This document shows, one piece after another, positions 11,941-27,330 of a stretch of 64,000 nucleotides of DNA. Numbering within the stretch: position 1 is the stretch's first letter; each line of letters starts with the position of its first letter. The translations under genes were made by a program, and so were the position numbers. The stretch is from Trichoplax adhaerens (Eukaryota > Placozoa > Uniplacotomia > Trichoplacea > Trichoplacidae), in the NCBI RefSeq assembly GCF_000150275.1, contig NW_002060944.1, positions 1,745,306 through 1,809,305 on the forward strand, given 5' to 3'. The notes under the pieces were generated by a model. The model was not told the origin of the DNA. It saw only the letters and a list, made by a program, of their open reading frames with translations, and ran no database searches.

Positions 11941-13290
11941 GGGTACATTATCGTAAACCGTCAGCAAAGCGACGGGAGTTTGGACTAGTATGGTATGAAA
12001 CGTCTCAATCTTTCGCTTTAACTTTGTGATCAGGTCGCAACTGAACATTTAAAGGTCATGCGCAAAAGCTAGATGTTTAACCTAAACCAAGGTCATTCTT
12101 TATTGTAGTTTGGTACTGTAGCACAGTACTGTACAGTACAGTAGAGTATACGAATGTAATCATTTGAAGTAAATTCGTGAAATTTGCGTAAAACATTTTC
12201 AGTTTACACATACTGTCCTGTGGATTAAAACGATACTTGTTATTACCAATTCCGTGTTCAAGGGAAGTGCACGTTAGAAAGCAAAGCAGATAATATATAT
12301 ATTCTTCTCCAGTTTTTTCTTTTTATTTTTTTTTTGACATTTTTATCCCTTACTATATCAGGGTGCTAGCACAAGTAATTCTTTGAAGCGAGATCAACCG
12401 TACTTAGTACAAGTGAATTACTGTTTGTGAATTTTGAGAAATTACATCGACACAATTCTCACGAGAACTTTCTCCTGTTTCGATTATCTTACGGTTAATA
12501 CCAACAGAAAATTGGTAAGGCTACGTGATGCTCGTAAAAGCCTATTAACGCAGCCGCATACGAAAACAACTGGTACTTTCAAGACGCAATAAGTGTCCGG
12601 TACTTCTTCTAAAGGATAGTATTTACATAACATGAATACGTAGAATATGCCCTCACAGGAATGAGGGCTCACAATTAGTATTGATTATTACAGACAAGGG
12701 TCCAAATGAAAGCTGAATGCTAGTAATTATCTAAGTAGAGAAATAACTTGTGCAGTATATCGTGCGTAACCATAAGTTGTTAATTATGGGTATGATTTGC
12801 CTATCGAAGTATTGTACAGAATGGCAATTACCGATTAGAACTTTTTATATTACGTTAATAGGTAATAAATCGTACTGTAAAAGAAGAGAACCTTTTCTGA
12901 AAATTAAAAAATACCTGAGTAAGCATATAGTTACTGAAGAATCCCTTGATATAATGATAAGAAGCGAGGCTAATTAGAGGTTATACGTGTTTACAGTAGT
13001 TTGTATACTGTAGCATATAATAACAGGGACAAAATTATCTTACGTTTCCGAACAAAAAAGGCAACACTAAGTTCATGTGAAAACTAATTTTACAGGAGAA
13101 CAACTTAGGTCACAGCAGATTATGATACGAAATATCGATATATTGATACTGTACGCGAATTAAAGTGGCTTACTTTCAGCCTACGGGAATCATACATCTA
13201 GTACTGTATTAGGATAGCAAGTGCAGATCCTAGGAACTTTTCTTATAGCGCTAGTTATTTCCGCGCCAGTTAAACTCTACTCTCAACGTA

Positions 13291-16126
<2,836 letters not shown>

Positions 16127-19100
16127 ATGACGAGTTTACCAAATATGCTTGGGAGATATGTTAATAATCTCAATAAAAGAACTCACCGGTTCAGCAATTT
16201 CAGCCGTACATATAAGATCTGCGTTGTTGGCAGCGGACCGGGCGCATTCTATACTGCTCAGGAATTACTGAAGGTTGGTTTCTGAGATCAATACCGAGCG
16301 CGTGGATTATACAGCAGATGAATAATATACGTGTACATTTGCGTACATACAGTATTGTCGAATAATACTGTACTGTAAATATGTCCAATTAAGTGTCTAA
16401 ATCATTTTATTTTTAATAATGCAATACAGTAGCACGCGTAGTTGTGTAATCTACTCACTGAATTTACACCTACCTGTTCGACGTCAGATTTAACTGTATT
16501 GCACTTTAAGCTACAGCTGTTCAGTAAATCACGATCGACTATACTTTGTTTTTCGATGCTATGGACACATCTTAAATAGAGAAGCGGAGCTGAAATCGAT
16601 ATTTTTGAGCGATTGCCTGTACCATTTGGGCTTGTTCGATACGGCGTAGCTCCTGATCATCCTGAAGTCAAGGTAAATGGTAAATACGAAAAACGCGAAT
16701 ACAGTTAAAAAAATTTTTTAGTAGCCCTGTTATAATGACAGATTAGAACGGCGGTATTCGAAAAAGTTAAAGCTGCATCTATGGAATTCGATTGTTAAAA
16801 ATAAAATTTTTACTACCTTGATCTGAATACTGTAGCGTAATAACATTAGTGTGATTCGGTTGCAGTTCACTTGCAGACCTATTTAAGGTACTTGTACAGT
16901 ATGAATTCGTATACGTATAAACAGTAGACATATTTACGACGTATATTTCGTACAATGATTACTCGCATATATCGTACATGGCAAAATGTAATCATGTTCT
17001 TATTTCTGGAGTGTGTACTGTAGATCTTTTTACCCATATTTATGCTATTAAGAAATTATTTAAGAAATTATTTAATACCAAAATATCGGTTTTATATAAA
17101 ATTAAATGTATTTTTCTGGAAAACAATTAATAGAATGAATTTCTTAAATAGAACTGCATAAATGGCTTTACTAGTCTGATGCAAACACGTCGATGCCGTT
17201 TTTACGGAAACGTTAACGTTGGAAAGGATATTTCTGTTGAGCAGCTAAGATCAGCTTACAATGGAGTCGTACTGGTAATTATTTAATTTGCCATTACTAG
17301 GTCTTAGTTTTAGCTTAAAAAGCCTTATGCTAAGGTATTATGACAGTATATCAGTACATTATTATGCAGAAAGTGGTCTTTCTTTCACGTATGTATCGAT
17401 TTATATCCTGCATAAATTCACTATGGACGTCTGATTTGCTAATATTGAGCAAATATAGCTCGAATACTATTTCACAATCAGTTACTGCAGTATTGTATGT
17501 TTTAAATTGCTGATATTGCTGCGTAATCACAGGTGCAGTACGTTATGTAGTGAGATTCGATTATTGTTATAATTAATCATATATAATCGACTAAAAAGTT
17601 AATATTATATTTAATTTACCTCTAATAGTAAACTAGAACAATCACAGTCACAAAAAATCGCAACAAGATTTCATTTTTATGCGTTGTTTCCAGACAGTTA
17701 ATTGGTATTGCGTTTTGGACTGGTTCTCTTACTATACTGTGGAGTAATGGAGATCATGGACTACTAAATAAATACCGGTAGTCTATGCCGAGATAAAAGT
17801 ACTGTCAGTTGATGCTACGTCTCGTAGGCGACAGCTCTAATTATATTATGATTATTGATCACTTTTAAAAATTAGTAACCTTATAATAACTAAATTGTAC
17901 CAGTTGTTTTACACTATTATCACAATTTGCCAAATAAAGCACTGAAATATACTGCACCATAGTCTGTGGTACTATACAGTGTTCTACACTTTCATTGCTA
18001 ATGGCTGTACTGCGTGTAAACAATATCAAAAATCTTCAGATACTTGATGGAAAAACCCTGCGGTTAAACGCGAATGTGCTATCTGTGATGATCTTGATTA
18101 TTGCGTGACCACCCAGGCTTATGTATGCTTAGAGTAGTTCTGTTTTCTAATTCATGTATTTTAGGCATACGGAGCTGAAAATAATCGCAAACTGGGCATA
18201 CCGGGAGAGGTACTGTCATTTCTGAAGATTGATATTACTAAATATCATGAATTCATGATAATCGTAACAAAAGGAATTACTAAATAGTTTGTAAGGATGT
18301 CAGTATCTTATAATTATGTTTATCAAGGATATTTCTGGTTGCTATGCCGCCCGGGAATTTGTTGGCTGGTACAATGGAATACCGAGTATGGCTGGCGTAC
18401 GTACTAATGTAGACTTTTGTAATACTGCTAGCGAGATCCTTGATTCATTCTTCATAAATGTATTTAATAATGTGGAATTTATAGTAACTGCAGTAGCGCT
18501 CATATATTTAATATTTTATGACTACAGTTGAAACCTGACCTAAGTTGCGAGAATGTAGTAATATTTGGACACGGAAATGTTGCGTTAGATGTCGCGAGGA
18601 TGTTACTGTCTCCGGTAGCTGTATTGGAGGTATACAAACATATGCATACAAACATACTCATATTCATATTGATAGATATCTAACGTGCGTTATTTCAATT
18701 TTTCATTTTGTGATTAAATTTTAATGGATATTATTGAAGAAAACGGATATATCTGGAGCTGCTCTAGAGACGTTAATAAATAGTAAGATAAGAAATGTAT
18801 ATATCATCGGACGTAGAGGACCGTTACAGGTTTGTAAGAGAGATATATACTCATGATTTATAGTAATAAAGTATTATAATGCGTTTGTCTTCATGTTAAT
18901 GTATTCCTGATTTTCAATCCTCTACGTTGTGCATTCGATGAAAGACTGCGTTCACCATCAAAGAATTTAGAGAGTTAACAAAGCTACCAAATTGTCATGG
19001 GCACTTAGATAAAAATGTATTTACTGATCTAAATAGCATTATTCCAGGTAAAGTTTAGCTAGTAAAATATTTATACATTGTTGAGGTTCTACCTCTTCAT

Positions 19101-21069
19101 TCAGTAATACTTTGCTTTTGTGCTGACCTAGATCTAGCAAGGCCTCGTAGAAGGTTAACTGAATTAATGATGAAAACAGCTCTGTACGTTCGAAAACAAA
19201 CGAATTTCCTATTAACTTAAAAGAGATTTATGATAGAAGTAGTGATTCTTTGCTATAAGATATCATTTGCGCATATTACTATATGTAGCTCTGAAAAAAC
19301 AGCTGAATTATGTCAACAAACTGGTTCACAGCACTGGCACATGAAATTCAATAGAAGTCCTACGGAAGTGCTATCATCGCCGAATTGCAGAAGAGTTAGT
19401 GGGATTCGGATGGAAATAAATAAATTAGAGGTTTGTTAACAGTAATAGCATTCTAGGGTCTTGCATAATTGGTCAGTCATATCATGAATGTACTCTTAAA
19501 ATATAGAAAACTTCTGAAGCCGTCCGAGCAGTCGGATCAGGAAAATTTGAAGACCTTGCTTGTGGTTTGGTAGGCTGTGATTTTAGTCTTTTCTATAGTA
19601 GGTATAATCTTACAGTTCCTGTATAATTTCAATTGTAGGTTATTTCGAGTATTGGCTATAAGAGCATCGCTATAGACGAAAATGTTCCGTTCGATGCGGT
19701 CACAGGAATAATACCTAATGTAAAAGGGCGCGTTGTTAGCAAAAGTAATTGGGCTACATTTTGAAGATATGATGTGTCTTGTTATTATCATTTTAATGTC
19801 AAATATCTGTATACATTATATAGGTAGTCTAACTAAACAGGACCAATTCGTTAAAGGTGCGTGCGTAATCACTGTTTATAACATTAAGTGTCAGTTAGTT
19901 AGTAGAATGATATATTTTCTAGTCTGATACGAATAGATTCAATTTTTGCATTCTCGTTTATTATATGGCTATTTTTTACATTGGTTTTGTAGTAGATAAA
20001 ACATAGACTTGAAAATAGTATAAAATCTATCATATAATAATTATGGAGCATTTCTAATTATGAAGGACTTTACTGTAGTGGATGGGTTAAGCGTGGCCCT
20101 ATTGGAGTAATTGCTAGTACTATGAAGGACGCTTTTGAGACTGCTGAAATGATTTCGGAAGACATGAAGCAAGGTACAATGACTACCGGAAAGATATCAT
20201 AGGTTTAGCCCATCATAAATTTTCTTTACGCTGACGTTTGCTCATGGCTTTAAAGACCTTCGAATTTACGGCCTTGCTGTGTGATTTTAAGATATCCGAC
20301 GGTCAATGCAGTTATCAGTGCATCGAAATTGTAAACAAATTGTTAATGATCTATTCCATATCGATTATCTTAATATTATTTTATTTATTTATTTCATTTA
20401 TTGTTATCATCTTTATTATATGGAGAAATGTAAGATTCGTTTCGAATCTCTGTAAGTCCCTAGTATGCTAATTAGTTATGTAATTCAGCGACACATGGTT
20501 AATTTATTGCCTTGTAATTATAAAAGGCTTTTGTATGACTTATTAATGTACTACCATTACTGTAACTTATTATTTAATTACATACGATTGCAGTTTTCTT
20601 TTAATGCAGAAATAGAGAAACACTCAATTGGCTTACATAATATCACTTTCTTAGCTTCTATATGGGACATGCATCATATCGCAAATGTATTCATCTATTA
20701 TTCTTTGAACTAAACATTTGCAAATGGCATCGTGTTTATTATAGATAATTTGCCTACCAGCTCTTGTTTTGGATTTGAAGAAATTGCAAAGTATTTAGAT
20801 CAAAAAGGTTGGTCTTAACATCAAAAGATTGAAAGATTATATTTCGAAATAAGTTTATCCGAGATCATATAAGCGTGTATCGCTTTAGTCAATATCATTA
20901 CTTAGATGCACGTTTTGCATTTTCTTGAATTTCAGGAGTAAGGTATGTAACTTTTGAAGACTGGAATAAAATTGATGCTCACGAAAAATACCTTGGGAGG
21001 ATGAAAAACAAGCCTCGAGAAAAATTAACTTCTGTTGTTGAGATGCTAAATGTTATTGATACGCCTTAG
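16127..21069 (+). CDS. FDXR: NADPH:adrenodoxin oxidoreductase, mitochondrial
   Basis: Fifteen exons join in frame to about 479 residues (human about 490): 16127-16273, 16580-16672, 17152-17274, 18165-18209, 18328-18396, 18528-18629, 18740-18829, 18945-19047, 19132-19183, 19289-19430, 19507-19569, 19639-19744, 20066-20173, 20745-20807, 20936-21069. A basic N-terminal leader ([18 protein letters not shown]) fits mitochondrial import. The FAD-binding loop is [13 protein letters not shown], followed by [19 protein letters not shown]. The NADPH-binding loop is [15 protein letters not shown], and GRRGPLQ and [15 protein letters not shown] are family signatures. It passes electrons from NADPH to mitochondrial ferredoxin for Fe-S cluster synthesis and P450 reactions. 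The acceptor at 18328 and the join 19744/20066 are the weakest, the latter giving SKRLYCSGW instead of the usual PGLYCSGW. Confidence 0.95.
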
Positions 21070-22320
21070 TAATGCCACGGCTTAGCTATGTGTACATTGT
21101 GCATATACTTTCTCATATATGGACATTGACTTGTAGATTCTTGCAGATCAAATCCTGCTTTTCTCTTTATCTAAATTGTTACCATAACCCTTTAATCTGA
21201 TTCTTTCTCTTAGTCTGCTGCGTAAGCTTATTATCTATACGAGTAGTGATAATTATATAATGCAAGTTAATAATATCAGGCGGCGGTGATATAGTATTTA
21301 ATGGGAAACTTGATAGCGATTATCTTATTGCAACCGTAAAATATTATTTACCCTGACTGTAGTCATAATTATACTGTAGAACTCATAGAAAAGTAGATAA
21401 TAAATCTCTCATAGATTTACGTGATATCGTTAATATCTTTTGATTCTGTTTGTGATCTTCGATTGTACTGTATATATAGGTATGGGTATTATCGTATTTT
21501 CCCTAGACCATAATTATAGAATATATAAAACGGTAGACAATAAAATCTTTCTTGAATTTATCCGTTATTATTTGTATCTTTTTATTCGGCTTGCGATATC
21601 GAATCGTATTGATATTATGAGTATTATATGTTTTCTTAAATAATCAGTATATTGAAGTTAATATCTCAAAGGTCAAAATACAGTCATCTAATGTAAATAC
21701 TTTTGACATACAGCAAGTCATTTCTTAATCTCATAATTAATGAAACACATCAAAATCATTAAGCATCATTGATACTTTGTAAGTTTATATTGCGTTTATG
21801 TTTAGTACGATAAATACAAACTACTACGCTGTTTGTTTAATAGAGGAAATCACTGGATATAATTACAGTTGAGATAGCAGTCTTGAGATGTCGTTCTAAA
21901 ATTTCTGTATATAACTTCTTAAAGCTTATTAACAAATTAAATACCTTTATTAAATAATATTATACTAAATAATTTTATAGAAATTCTATGTACAGTAAAG
22001 ATTTAATGTTCCATATTACTTTTAAAAAAATCCTTGGTATATTTCAATCAAAAACAGAAGTTTACCGAGTGATCGCACAAGCATGACATATATCACAATA
22101 TCTTTCAGAAGACAATCCAATGCAAATAGCTTCATGAGTCATGAGGTGTATAATATACGCGTATATACTGTATGAGATCCTGAACGAAATATTATAAAGA
22201 TCATCAATGAATGCTACGTGGGTAGTGTTTGCTATACCTGAAGATATCTTATTACTAGGTGACGCAGCGGTAAATCATTGTATACTCATACGAGTATATC
22301 CTACTAATTGGTCTTATTGA
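21070..22320. other. convergent spacer FDXR/STX8
   Basis: Contains the 3' ends of both genes and no recognisable gene. A diverged direct duplication lies at about 21364-21480 and 21508-21620. No dense TACTGTAC cluster is present. Confidence 0.6.
21364..21620 (+). repeat. diverged tandem duplication, period about 144 bp
   Basis: CATAATTATA, then GTAGATAATAAA, ATCTTTTGATTCTG and GATCTTCGATTGTA in the first half correspond to CATAATTATA, GTAGACAATAAAA, ATCTTTTTATTCGG and GATATCGAATCGTA in the second. Many substitutions separate the copies. No coding signal is evident. Confidence 0.5.
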
Positions 22321-23467
22321 TTACTGGTAAATTGCAGGAACGGACGCGATAACAATTATAACCAGTAACAGAACAACGATTATCACATACAAACCTAGAT
22401 GAAAATATATATTGAGAAAAGTGTTAGAGATATGTCAGATGGAAAGTTAGACATGAATCATTTTATTAGTCAGTATGTACGTATGTCGTATAACGTCAGT
22501 AGTCCGGTAGTAATAGAGCAGTAATTACATGTCGAATGTACAGTATTATTGATATTTTTGATTTTTTTGGCATGCCTTGCATTTTAGTACTATACTGGGC
22601 GTGTGCGTAGGTTTTAGTCTAACAAACAGACTCACCACAGGTAGATGATTTTCGTCTTATAATATCTAGGCCATGTGTCTCCTTCCTTATCCTGTTCGTA
22701 GTGTGCGCAGTTAAATCGTCGATGTCGTCAATCAAGGCTAGAAAATGAAAAATTTACAGTTTGGCAGTGTATTTGGGAAAGACCTTCAACATTAGAAACT
22801 CTACATAAGGGTAATTCGAATGAGATTCTTACGAAAGAGTGAGGTTGAGTACATAAAATTGGATGATGCGTAATCTATCGTTATAGTTACGATACGAATA
22901 TGAAAATAAAAATACGAAATCAGATCCTTTACGCATACCGTTTTGATCAGTGACTTCGCCATGAATCGCAAGACCCATTTCTTTTTGACGGGCAATGACG
23001 GAAGATAACGTCTCCAGGCCCTCATCTTGTTCTTTTAAGTTAAGACACGAAGTAGAATAAATAATTATTTACATCACTAACAAGTAAATAAGAAGGAAAA
23101 ACCATAGATATTACATATAATTTGTACAGTATAGTACTTTACTTATGTAATTAACGATAAAGCATCGTGCAGAATATACTGTAAAATGCAGCATCGGAGA
23201 TTCAAAGCTGTGCTTTGCGTAAATACGAGTATGTACAGTAGTCTACGAATGGTAAGGAAATTGCTAAGATTATCCCCCAAAATTGATAGTTATTCAGTAA
23301 AAGGGAGATATAACCTTTTATTGCTTGCTGTTGTTGTCGGATTAAATCATAATTGGAGACTGGTAAGGTGTCACTAGTTTCAGAAACATTGTAAGGCTCG
23401 CTCATTTTTGCTATTTTGCGTTCTTCGACTTGATTGATTTTGATCGATGACTCGCGTCGATGGCATA
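22321..23467 (-). CDS. STX8: syntaxin-8 SNARE (N-terminal exons not found)
   Basis: Exons read right to left: 23315-23467, 22939-23031, 22636-22737 and 22321-22394, all joined through phase-1 introns and ending in TAA. The reading runs YDLIRQQQQAIK, EQDEGLETLSSVIARQKEMG, DQNALIDDIDDLTAHTTNRI and then a C-terminal membrane anchor (LYVIIVVLLLVIIVIASVP). This is the Qc SNARE motif and tail anchor of syntaxin-8, which acts in endosomal membrane fusion with syntaxin-7, Vti1b and VAMP8. The upstream part of the first visible exon (RRESSIKINQVEERKIAKM) aligns with the end of the family's N-terminal domain, so the gene should continue upstream. No such exon is visible before ACADVL. An internal ATG at 23405 would give a SNARE-and-anchor-only protein. 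Confidence 0.88.
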
Positions 23468-23859
23468 CTAAATGTATGTACAGTACAGTACTGCAGACTA
23501 ACTTCTCTTATTAGAAGTCCCTGGTACTGCTGTAGAAGTACAGTACAGTACATACTTTGACTGAGTGTACTGTACAGTACAGTACAGTACTGTACTGTTC
23601 AGTACGCACGATACTGGACCTTACAGCGTACTGTTTTCGAACCGCCAAGTACTGTACTGTACTGTACGGTACTGGAACAGAAGTATTGTTAATGAACTTT
23701 CAGTATCTCTATGGGAGTCTCCCTAGGAGTCCATGGTCAGTACCGTACGGTACAGTACACATGGTAAAGGTTCGGTACAGCATACGTCAGCAATGTGCTA
23801 CTTTGATGATAGAGGTCAGACGTTTAAAGCAAAAACAAGAAACGCACTTTCAGATCACC
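23468..23859. promoter_or_regulatory. spacer STX8/ACADVL with palindromic repeat clusters
   Basis: TACTGTAC/GTACAGTA units are dense at 23478-23495, 23535-23605, 23650-23680 and 23738-23760. TAGAAGTCCCTGGTAC at 23512-23527 matches the element before FDXR with one change. The ACADVL frame stays open upstream to 23557, but that extension is translated repeat and is not counted as coding. Confidence 0.55.
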
Positions 23860-26800
23860 ATGCTGAGATCGACTGTTAAATCAGCAACAGTATATAAACG
23901 ATTCTTCAGGAACTTAAATGCGTTCCCAATTCGTCAGTCGAGGTTGGCGATACCACATCGCAATCTTGAAACGAGTACTAGCAATCTACCAATAGATGGT
24001 CCGGATGCATCCTTTGCATTGGGCAGTTTCGGCGGAAGAATTCATTCCCAGCAATTATTTCCTTTCCCAGATGCCCTAGACGAGGAATCGAAGGAAACTA
24101 TCAAATTGATGATAGATCCCTTCGAGAAGTTTTTTCGCGAAGTTCATGACCCTGCTCAAAGCGATTTGGATGAAGCAATATCACAAAAATCGATCGATGG
24201 TTTGAAAGAGCTTGGTGGAATGGGTCTGCAGGTACCGCAAAAGTACGGTGGTATGGAGCTTAAAAATACACAGTACGGGCGACTCTGTGAAATAATTGCA
24301 ACTTACGATTTATCAATTGGAATATTCATGGGGGCTCATCAGTCTATTGGATACAAAGGAATACTACTCTATGGTAACGAAAAGCAAAAAGAAAAATATT
24401 TACCAAGCCTTGTTTCAGGTGATAAGCTTGCTGCCTTTTGCTTAACGGAGCCGTCGTCAGGTTCTGATGCAAATTCGATCCAAACCAAAGCAGTTCTTGA
24501 TAGCGATGGTAAACATTATATTTTAAATGGAAATAAAATTTGGATTAGCAACGGTGGTCTTGCAGATGTTATGACGGTTTTTGCTCAAGTTCCTTTTCAA
24601 TCAAGTGATTCTGAGAAAGTATCACAGAGAGTGACAGCGTTTATAGTAGAAAGAGATTTTGGTGGCGTTACTAATGGACCGCCTGAGAAAAAAATGGGCA
24701 TAAGATCCTCCAATACTGCGTCTGTCTATTTTGATAATGTTAAAGTTCCTGTAGAGAATGTACTTGGAAAGGTTGGCGATGGGTTTAAAGTTGCTATGAA
24801 CATACTCAACAATGGCCGATTTGGGATGGGAGCTGGCATGTCCGGCTTAATTAGAATGTTGATTGCTAAGTCTATTGAACACGCAAATAATCGAGTACAA
24901 TTTCGGAGAAAATTAATTGAATACCAATCCATACAAGAAAAGATTGCTAAGATGGCAATAACTCATTATGCTGTTGAATCTGTTGCTTATGCTGTAAGTA
25001 ATAACATGGATAGAGGCATAAAAGAATATCAGGTAGAAGCTGCTATTAGCAAGGTGTTAGGGTCTGAATCAGGTTGGAATACTTGTGATGAATGCCTGCA
25101 AATCTTGGGAGGTATAGGTTACATGAGGGAAGCGAACATTGAACGATTTATGCGAGATTTAAGAATATTTCGAATCTTTGAAGGTACAAATGATATTTTG
25201 CGTTTGTTCATAGCCCTGAATGGAGTTCAATATGCTGGCAATCACTTAAAAGAACTTCAAAAAGCGATGAAGGAACCAATATCTAATTTTGGAACCCTGT
25301 GGGACCAAGGAATTAAAAGGTCTAGACAGTTTATTGGTATATCTAACAATGAAGAACTTATTGAAAATGCTGCTCCTCAGTTACGTGATTCTGCTAGCAA
25401 GATTACGCAGCGAATAGAGGAATTTGGTGTAACTGTGGAAAAATTATTACTTAAATATGGGAAACAAATAGTCGATGAACAGTTTTTGTTAACCCGCCTT
25501 GCCGATGCAAGCATCGATGTATATACTATGGCTGCAGTCCTAGCTCGAGCTACAAAAGCTATCAAGGAGAATCTACCTACTGCTGAACATGAGCAGCTCC
25601 TGGCAACTACTTTTATTGACGAGGTACAGATTAAGAAAGCAAGTAGAAGTATTTACGATAGGCTAATGAGTATACGTCAAGTAATATACGCGTATAATAC
25701 CAAAATTAGATACTGTAAGGTGTATATGGACATTGATCGTGATTCGATAAATTAGCTCCCTGAAATAGATTAATGCCATTCTGTATTATAGAGTTCGATG
25801 CACACGTTCTTAGTTACGTCTACGTATCTCAGCCTAAGTATATAGAAAATGACATTTAAATTTACGGTCGTTGTCTGAAGGAGTTAAAGTATACAATATG
25901 TTATATATCACTTGGTCAATTAAATGCCGGTTCAATCAATTCTATTGTAGCATAGTGGGTTCTGTAGCTGGGCTATTGTACTATAACAAATATTAATCAA
26001 TTATTTATAGATCTTGCAGCACTATCAGTAAATTACCGTTGCTATGTTCACTTATCATGAATGAAGCATTTTACCATGATTTGTACATTCAATTTCCTAT
26101 CGGGTCTGAACTCTAAACAGCTATGATGGTAAACGAGGCCCCTCATAAAGATGCGGAAAACTCTGACATGATTAGAAGTGACGAAATTCCTACTTTAAAG
26201 TACGCGTATTTTTAACGAAGAAAGTCGGTAGTGGAGTTACTGTGCATATCATACTTTTCTCCTCACACAGTTGTCTGAAAATTTCTCGATCGATCAGCCA
26301 CTTACGTATTACTGTTATAATTCGTTTTAAGCAAATTATACCTTTCTATGGTGAGAACATTACCGTACTTTAGATTTACCGTGTGAGATAACAATCATAA
26401 AAGTTTAGAAAGATAGGTACAATAATGTAAAGATAAATTATATTCTATTTCTGTAACTTGTAGATGATAACATGATAAAACGTATATTTATATTGGAAGC
26501 TTTAGTATCACTCGTTTCTCCTATTGTATTTATGTTCATATAGTACTGTAATTGGAACGTTTTATCTGACATCGGCAGTATAGTACTTGCCCTTTAAGGG
26601 CTTCATCGGTTTGATGCTTTCGAAACGTGATTAGAGAAATAGAAAAATTGAGGGCTGCTATTTATCAAACTTACACGGTTGCAAATTGCAATAGAGATAT
26701 CACATAGTTGTAATAGCTTCGAAGTAGTTTATATTTTATACAGTACAATAAGTATGAATGAAAATTCAGGTGTAGTAAATGCCAGCCAGTTAAATAAATT

Positions 26801-27330
26801 TTATTGTATTGCCTGCTAGTAAATTTCTGTATGACTATCGTTCTGGGAAGCTAATCGAATCGATATTATTGAATTTACTCATGAGATTTTAACTAACGGT
26901 AGTAGTGGCAAACGGCATAGCACCACTCATGCATGATTCTTCATGTAAAATTTGAAGTATCTAAATCCAGTCTCATTGACTGCTTGTGATAACCCTAGCA
27001 TTTATTGGATTTATTCTTGTTCAGCTTACCAGGTCATAAAGCTATTACTAATTAATATATATATATATAGAATCACGAGCATCCATTAAGATAAACTTAC
27101 TCGTTATATTGTTGCCCGGCGTTAAAATGCCCTTTAATATTTAATTCTAGATGATTCAAAACTGAATTTTAAATTAATAATGAATGTCTTAGGCTAGCGA
27201 TAGAACTGAAAGAAATCTTGGATCCGTAATAGGGAAGAGGAATCTGAGAAACTTTTCTTCGTATTCGCAAATTGCAAGTCAAATTAGTCAACAAGAAGGA
27301 ATTGCAACTACTCGGCCTTTAGGCTTTTGA
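23860..27330 (+). CDS. ACADVL: very-long-chain acyl-CoA dehydrogenase, mitochondrial
   Basis: Two exons: a long one, 23860-25623, and a last one, 27193-27330, joined in phase 0 after TTFIDE to continue ASDRTERNLGSVIGKRN and end TTRPLGF and stop. That gives 633 residues (human VLCAD 655). The start at 23860 opens a basic mitochondrial leader (MLRSTVKSATVYKRFFRNL). Acyl-CoA dehydrogenase signatures follow: CLTEPSSGSDANS, KIWISNGG, GRFGMGAGMSG and GGIGYMREANIERFMRDLRI. The catalytic glutamate lies in RIFEGTNDILRLF. A C-terminal domain (QFLLTRLADASIDVYTMAAV) sets VLCAD and ACAD9 apart from short-chain relatives. It performs the first step of long-chain fatty-acid beta-oxidation at the inner membrane. 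The nearly intronless body contrasts with its many-exon neighbours. The first exon could read on 43 codons into the intron, but the family C terminus is in the second exon. Confidence 0.95.
25624..27192 (+). other. large ACADVL intron with a possible orphan exon
   Basis: Intron of 1.57 kb. At 26122-26216 a frame begins MMVNEAPHKDAENSDMIRSD and stops after LKYAYF. It follows a plausible CTCTAAACAG acceptor and has a GTACGC donor-like site, so it may be an alternative exon or chance. Two TACGCGTA palindromes lie here (25687 and 26201). Nothing else was recognised. Confidence 0.4.

Larger units (their letters stand above)
9268..13290. other. 4 kb spacer, mostly unassigned
   Basis: This stretch separates the receptor gene from the 3' end of UBALD. 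I recognise no conserved gene in it. It holds a small open frame at 9582-9767, palindromic repeat clusters at about 10330-10345, 10692-10862 and 12105-12155, a diverged repeat pair (11402 and 11881) and a GC-rich hairpin at 10875. Because repeat clusters elsewhere in this window mark gene starts, an unrecognised gene or ncRNA here is possible. Confidence 0.6.

Noticed and set aside
12750-12977. 75-codon + strand frame (LPIRTFYITLIGNKSYCKRR)
   Set aside because: It looks mildly protein-like, but there are no splice sites, homology or neighbours to support it, and the opposite strand is about as open.
23557-23859. 100-codon N-terminal extension of the ACADVL frame
   Set aside because: It encodes repeat-derived sequence, and the methionine at 23860 begins a proper mitochondrial leader giving the family's usual length.
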